A stretch of DNA of 44,241 nt from Clostridia bacterium (lineage in GTDB: Bacteria; Bacillota; Clostridia; Christensenellales; UBA1242). Below the pieces are notes generated by a model. The model saw only the letters and a list, made by a program, of their open reading frames with translations, was not told the DNA's origin and did not search any database. Positions 39,802-44,241 of the stretch are shown in pieces (position 1 is the first letter of the stretch; the number at the start of each line of letters is the position of its first letter). A program made the translations under genes and the position numbers. The stretch lies in contig JAAWCQ010000006.1 in NCBI GenBank assembly GCA_022793335.1, forward strand, positions 1-44,241, given 5' to 3'.

Positions 39802-39830
39802 TTGACATTTTATTTTATTTATATTATAAT
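39802..39830 (+). promoter_or_regulatory. Consensus promoter of the surface-protein operon
   Basis: TTGACA (39802-39807), 17-nt spacer, TATAAT (39825-39830), a perfect match to consensus. The predicted start near 39837 leaves a leader of about 274 nt. Confidence 0.85.
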
Positions 39831-39836
39831 ATATTC

Positions 39837-40110
39837 GTAATCTGATTTTATTTACAATATAAACCATTTTTATTGGCAATTGATTACAACAAATTTAAGG
39901 GGATTTTTTTAAGGTTTATGCATAAAATTGCATACCAGAAAGTTTAAAAAAACTGCTTCAGCAGCATTCCCATTTGTCACTTTGACTCTTACTCCTTAAA
40001 ATAATTTAAAATATTTATCACATGGACAACCCATGTTCCCATATATACAATTGAATATGTCAAAAAAGCAAAGGTAATGCTCTGTCCCCTGTTTTTAGAG
40101 GGAGCATAAC
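39837..40110 (+). promoter_or_regulatory. Long structured 5' leader
   Basis: Non-coding leader of the 40111 gene. Inverted repeats visible along it are TATGCA-TAAAAT-TGCATA (near 39918-39935), CTGCT-TC-AGCAG (near 39951-39962), ACATGG-ACAAC-CCATGT (near 40020-40036) and, at the end, ATGCTC (40077-40082) with GAGCAT (40102-40107). The last stem also pairs CCCCT with AGAGG and would bury the ribosome site AGAGGGAG. A long-range pairing, TTTAAGG with CCTTAAA, is possible. No T-box TGGNACCGCG motif or other riboswitch class that I know is visible. Confidence 0.5.
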
Positions 40111-41412
40111 ATGGCCAAAAACCATAACAACGATAAAACCGCGTCTAAGCGCGAAAATAATAATAAACAACTTAATAAACCATCATCTAAGAAGACTTCA
40201 GAAGAAGCCTCTATTTTTGGTGATGAAAACAATGTTGATTTAAATGATAATTCTTTGTCACAAGAGGTTGACAAGCCTTCAACTGATCAAGCAAGCGAAG
40301 CTGAGATTTTAGAGGAAATTGAAAACGCTATGAAAGAAGGCGTTTACAGAAAAACAGAAGAAATTAAACTAGATACAAAAGAAGAACAAGAGGCAACTGC
40401 TTCAACAAGCCTTCCACAGCAAGACAAGCCTGCAACAGACGCTGGCAAAAAGATAAAAAAAGGAAAAAAAGTTAAGAAGGCCAAGAAAAACTATGAAAAG
40501 ACCACTTTTTCTCACAAGATGAGAGTGCTTGCCACCCTCATGGTGCTTGGAATTTTTACTGGAAGCGGTCTTGGAGTGTGGTATTTTAATGTCAATCTTA
40601 AATCAAATGTTGACTATGGCTCGCTCAGTGCTGCAGACTATATCAAACCTGTAAGCACTGTGCTTAGCACAAACTTCCCTGCTATTACAAGCGCAAGCCA
40701 ACACAAAGACTGGCTTGACTATGTTGGCGATAAGACACCAAATGATGTGTCTGCTGTTGACAATGTGCTGCTTGCTGTTCACAATGCCTCACTTGCTGAT
40801 TCTTTCTTATTCACAGGCAATGGAAAAGCCATTTCTCTTGGTATTACTCAAACAGTTTACAGCCAAAGAAGACATTTTGACAACATCTACACTTTTGAGT
40901 CAATCAGTAAAGGAACAATCTCAGTTGCAAACTTTGACTATATGGAAGGAAACAATGATATTGAAATTTATACTGGTCAAAACATCGAGCAAAGAAAAGC
41001 TGACTGGCATTTCAATCGACAAATTTCACAAAATGATTATGAAGCATTGACAGGAAGTCTACCAAGCGGAATTACACCATATATTATTTCAGAAAAGACC
41101 ATTCTTTCAAGCGATATGAAAAAGGATGAGGAAACTGGACATTATGTGATTACTTTTAATCTTGACCCTGTTACAAGCATTTTAAATTATTATAAAGAAG
41201 TTCGCAGAACAGGCGGACTTGAAGCTGACCCTGAATTTTATAGTGTAAAATACACTGCCACTATCGACAGCAGGTGGAATCTTATAACTACAGAGGTGTC
41301 TGAAAGTTATAAGGCTGTCAAATTTGGTATGGGTGTGACCTGCAACGGCACAATTTTAATTGATTATCAATTCAATGTTGATGTCACCCTGCCTCCACTT
41401 ATAAAAGGATAA
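40111..41412 (+). CDS. Membrane-anchored extracellular protein of unknown function
   Basis: A 433-residue type II membrane protein. Residues 1-135 form a disordered cytoplasmic region rich in K, E, N, S and Q, ending in a lysine-rich stretch (KKIKKGKKVKKAKKNYEK). A single transmembrane helix follows at about 139-160 (VLATLMVLGIFTGSGLGVWYF), then an extracellular domain of about 270 residues that looks beta-rich (TIDSRWNLITTEVSESYKAVKFG) and unrecognised; the alternating strand pattern recalls lipoprotein-carrier-like folds also suggested for the next protein. GGGAG lies 7 nt before the ATG, but is partly sequestered by an RNA stem. The next gene starts 5 nt after the stop, so they share a transcript and probably a process. 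Confidence 0.85.
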   Translation: MAKNHNNDKTASKRENNNKQLNKPSSKKTSEEASIFGDENNVDLNDNSLSQEVDKPSTDQASEAEILEEIENAMKEGVYRKTEEIKLDTKEEQEATASTSLPQQDKPATDAGKKIKKGKKVKKAKKNYEKTTFSHKMRVLATLMVLGIFTGSGLGVWYFNVNLKSNVDYGSLSAADYIKPVSTVLSTNFPAITSASQHKDWLDYVGDKTPNDVSAVDNVLLAVHNASLADSFLFTGNGKAISLGITQTVYSQRRHFDNIYTFESISKGTISVANFDYMEGNNDIEIYTGQNIEQRKADWHFNRQISQNDYEALTGSLPSGITPYIISEKTILSSDMKKDEETGHYVITFNLDPVTSILNYYKEVRRTGGLEADPEFYSVKYTATIDSRWNLITTEVSESYKAVKFGMGVTCNGTILIDYQFNVDVTLPPLIKG

Positions 41413-41417
41413 ATATC

Positions 41418-44241
41418 ATGAGAAAAGTTTTTAAATATCTATCTTATGCTTTGGTATATTTAATAGTCTCGCTGGCATCTGCCTACGGGGTTATTACCAT
41501 GTCTGTAAACTATTCAAACAGCAACTCGTCAAAGGGAAACAACCCATCAAAGCTTCCCGACTCGACACTGCCAACCCAGATTACAAGCATGGTGGAAAAC
41601 TTAGCTCAATGTGGATACATTGGCCTTGACCTGTCGATTGAGCTTGACACTGAGATAGAAAATTTTGTAATAAATCTTGACGCTGAAATAGACCTCACAA
41701 ATGGCTTAGAAAGAATTGCCTTTGAAGGCATGCTTAAGATTGACGCAAAAAAATCAGCTCAATCCATTGCCTTAAACCTTGCTTACCTCAACGGAAAAGC
41801 CTATATTGATGTTTTCAACGGAAAATTTTCCTTTGAAAGTGCCACTTTAATGAGCTCTGCGCAAAAACTTATGGGGCTTTTAAACTTTGAAATGCCAGAT
41901 ATACTTCCAGATTTGGGAGGACTTGAAATTTCTGAGCTTCTTGGCCTATTCTCAAACTTGAAAGAAACTGCTGTTGAAGATAGCGAACTTGTAAATTTAA
42001 CAATCACCCTTCCAATGATCAATCAAGATCTTATAATTACCTGCGATAAAGAATACAAACCATACAACATAAGCTTTGATTATCAAGCTGAAAATATTAA
42101 AGTAGCTGTTGGCGGAGAAATTTCTTATCCTGACTCATTGCATATCACAAACCGCGACGATAAAGAGTATATCGAGCTTTCAACGCTTATAGATGTAGCC
42201 GCTGCCGCAGTCAAATATGTAAAAGAAAATGACAATTATGCTTTTGACATAGCTTGCTTATACAACGATATTGAGATTGCTGGAAAAGCTTATATAAATC
42301 CTAAAAATGCAAGCGGCAAAATTGAAGTTATGTTGCAAGATATGGCTTTAAATTTGATTTATCTTGATAAAACAATCTATATTGAATATGGCAATGTATT
42401 TGCAAAATTCAAGTTAAATGACCTTGATAAAGTTGATGATTTTCTTAAGCGTTCATTTGGAATAAACCTTCCACTTGATAAAATTGTTGAAATTTTAAAT
42501 AGTGAAAATGGCGAAAATGTTTTAGCTTCCCTAAGCGGAATTGAGCTTGACAATCTTGACTTTGAACTTGGCAAAATTGACCTGTCAATGCTTGAAAGCG
42601 TTTACACAAATGATGATACAACTTTTGTTACAATCAAAAATGTAGGCGTTATCGGAATATCTGTTAAAGACGAATCCTTGTCTAAATTAAGCTTTATTGG
42701 ACTTAGTGCAAACGCCAATTTAAGCGTAATTTCTTACAATGAATTTAGTTTAAAAGAAGATGAAGCGACATATATCAACCTTGCAAATCTTCTTCCAACA
42801 GTTGAAAATGCAATAAATATATTTAAATCAAACACGCTTTCGGGCAAAATTGAGATAGTTTATAACGATTTCAATCTTCCAATAAATTTTGAAGGCTCAA
42901 TCAAAGATGAATATTTCAAACTTTATACAAGTATTGAAAATATCGACATTACTATAGAAAAACTTAAAAACAAAATTTATTTAAGCGCCGGAAATGCTTT
43001 TAAACTTATAATTGATACTGATACAATTTTTGACCAAATAATTGACTTTTTAAGCAATATTACAATAGATGTTGACCTTCATGATTTCATGGAAATCATT
43101 AAAAAATCAGCAGATATTTTAAAACCAGAATTTACTCCACTTCTCATTAAGTCTCTTGTTGAAACTGAAAATGGCTTTGTAATCACTCTGTTTAATGACC
43201 TTTCAATTGCAATTGAAAATGGCGCTAAGGAGCTTTTCATTTCATCAACTGTAAAAGACTTCGACATTTCTGCTTCAGTTGTTGGCAGTGACGAAAGTCT
43301 GGTTATCCCAAGTTTTGATGACAGCCAATACACCCCTGTTGAAGATGTGCTTGACCTTGCAAAAGTTATCATCAATTCTGGTATTTTACAAGTTGCCGAG
43401 GGTGCATTCAACTACTTTAAAGATGGAAAAGTAGCTCTTGACTTAAATGCAAGTTATGCTGAATATCAAGTAAATGCTAAACTTTATGCGGACATTTTAA
43501 ATGCTAAAGCTTTCATAAGTGCAAACCTTAACAATCAAAATATCAACATTATCCTTGAAAACAATGTAATCTATCTTGAGTATCAAAACATCTATGCTAA
43601 ATTTGCGATCAACGACCTTCCACAGCTTCTTACTGTGGTAAATGCTGAGTTTGGCACAAACCTTCCAGTAGATTTAATTGAAAGAGTCTTGACTGCTGTT
43701 GCTAACAAAGATATGGACGCTTTAATTGCCATACTTTCTGATGAATTTGGCAGTGGCCTCGACTTTAGTGATGTCAAACTTGACATTTCTAAAATTGATA
43801 AATCATTCTTTGAAAACATTGTTGTTGATGGAAACAACACTATCGTTCCTATCGGTGACAAAACAATCACCTTCACTGTAGTTGATAAAATGCTTACAGC
43901 TATACAATTCAATGGCTTTGGTGCAAATGTAAATGCTCAAACAATTGAATATGTTGAAAACAACCTTTCAGCAGATACAGAAAGTTACATTGACCTTGCT
44001 GACTTCATTCCTACTATTCAAAATGCTCTTCAGATTGTTAAATCAAATACAATCTCTGGTGTTATCAATGTAAAGAATGATAAATTTGACATTTCACTTA
44101 ACTACAGCATTTCTAAAGAAAATGAAATATATGCAAATATTTCTACTCAAATTGAAGGTTATACAATTTCAGTAAATTATCTTAACGGCAAGGTTTATCT
44201 CAATGCTGCTGACAAACTTATGCTTGTAAGTGAAGTTGCAA
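41418..44241 (+). CDS. Giant repetitive secreted protein, 3' end outside the window
   Basis: Open from ATG 41418 to the window edge, 941 codons with no stop; AAAGGAT lies upstream. Residues 1-30 are a signal or anchor (MRKVFKYLSYALVYLIVSLA), followed by a Ser/Asn-rich linker. The rest is a tandem of about 200-residue units. Unit starts are seen at residue 251 (YIELSTLIDVAAAAVKYVK), 452 (YINLANLLPTVENAINIFKS), 638 (YTPVEDVLDLAKVIINSG) and 857 (YIDLADFIPTIQNALQIVKS), giving spacings of 201, 186 and 219. A second motif recurs at residues 320 (IYIEYGNVFAKFKLNDL) and 718 (IYLEYQNIYAKFAINDL), 398 apart, so odd and even units differ. The repeats are beta-rich with amphipathic helices, acidic, and lack cysteines except two near the start. 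No known family; a LolA/LppX-like fold is a guess. Confidence 0.88.
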   Translation, partial: MRKVFKYLSYALVYLIVSLASAYGVITMSVNYSNSNSSKGNNPSKLPDSTLPTQITSMVENLAQCGYIGLDLSIELDTEIENFVINLDAEIDLTNGLERIAFEGMLKIDAKKSAQSIALNLAYLNGKAYIDVFNGKFSFESATLMSSAQKLMGLLNFEMPDILPDLGGLEISELLGLFSNLKETAVEDSELVNLTITLPMINQDLIITCDKEYKPYNISFDYQAENIKVAVGGEISYPDSLHITNRDDKEYIELSTLIDVAAAAVKYVKENDNYAFDIACLYNDIEIAGKAYINPKNASGKIEVMLQDMALNLIYLDKTIYIEYGNVFAKFKLNDLDKVDDFLKRSFGINLPLDKIVEILNSENGENVLASLSGIELDNLDFELGKIDLSMLESVYTNDDTTFVTIKNVGVIGISVKDESLSKLSFIGLSANANLSVISYNEFSLKEDEATYINLANLLPTVENAINIFKSNTLSGKIEIVYNDFNLPINFEGSIKDEYFKLYTSIENIDITIEKLKNKIYLSAGNAFKLIIDTDTIFDQIIDFLSNITIDVDLHDFMEIIKKSADILKPEFTPLLIKSLVETENGFVITLFNDLSIAIENGAKELFISSTVKDFDISASVVGSDESLVIPSFDDSQYTPVEDVLDLAKVIINSGILQVAEGAFNYFKDGKVALDLNASYAEYQVNAKLYADILNAKAFISANLNNQNINIILENNVIYLEYQNIYAKFAINDLPQLLTVVNAEFGTNLPVDLIERVLTAVANKDMDALIAILSDEFGSGLDFSDVKLDISKIDKSFFENIVVDGNNTIVPIGDKTITFTVVDKMLTAIQFNGFGANVNAQTIEYVENNLSADTESYIDLADFIPTIQNALQIVKSNTISGVINVKNDKFDISLNYSISKENEIYANISTQIEGYTISVNYLNGKVYLNAADKLMLVSEVA

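Noticed and set aside
39837-40110. T-box or other known riboswitch in the long leader
   Set aside because: The conserved T-box antiterminator motif TGGNACCGCG is missing, no terminator hairpin with T run precedes the gene, and no other riboswitch core that I know is visible.

Overview
The window is low-GC DNA (roughly one third G+C by eye) from a member of the Bacillota, most likely an uncultivated spore-forming Clostridia-type bacterium. Evidence: a spore protease gene (gpr) divergent from rpsT, a GerW/YtfJ sporulation gene with a DUF2953 gene and a DacF-type carboxypeptidase, an mcsA-mcsB-clpC stress cluster, a long-form ribosome hibernation factor, AGGAGG-type ribosome sites, and surface proteins with Listeria-Bacteroides (InlB-type) repeats and GLUG motifs. 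Species cannot be named from sequence alone.

Layout. 1-3.1 kb: cmk with an unknown downstream gene, a hypoxanthine-DNA glycosylase and a small unknown gene. 3.2-6.5 kb: a large InlB-repeat/GLUG surface protein, divergent from a YgjV-type membrane protein. 6.5-7.8 kb: a cytidine deaminase-like gene and a DUF2225 gene. 7.9-15.4 kb: a surface polysaccharide locus with an ABC export permease, an export ATPase fused to a GT8 glycosyltransferase, a GT4 glycosyltransferase, a priming sugar transferase and a Wzy/ligase-like polymerase; two near-identical promoters point outward from a small unknown gene preceded by Spo0A-like boxes. 15.4-16.1 kb: a scarred segment holding a CRISPR remnant (36-nt repeats, 30-nt spacers), a cupin gene and a 23-codon PurA N-terminal fragment. 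16.1-20.7 kb: an unknown gene, tRNA-Thr(CGU), an S1-domain protein, plsC, a HI0933-type flavoprotein and rluB. 20.7-24 kb: dacF, ytfJ, DUF2953 and gpr (start/stop overlaps throughout), then rpsT divergent. 24-26 kb: a stand-alone ABC exporter. 26-33.5 kb: hpf, clpC, mcsB, a 57-residue McsA, tex and an amidohydrolase-like gene. 33.5-37.8 kb: dinB, a thioredoxin reductase-like gene and an ABC/FtsX pair. 37.9-39.6 kb: rplM-rpsI with a structured leader, and an unknown gene. 39.6 kb to the end: a strong promoter, a 270-nt structured leader and two large exported proteins, the second built of ~200-residue repeats and running off the window.

How it works together: translation and quality control (cmk, S1, rpsT, rplM-rpsI, hpf, ClpC/McsB, Tex), spore development, and cell-surface construction dominate. 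Two regulatory themes stand out. First, several solitary plus-strand genes have a -10 box only 7-8 nt before the ATG and no ribosome site, which predicts leaderless mRNAs. Second, promoter-like elements are duplicated: a pair around the polysaccharide genes, and a 27-bp element shared by the tRNA-Thr and mcsA upstream regions.
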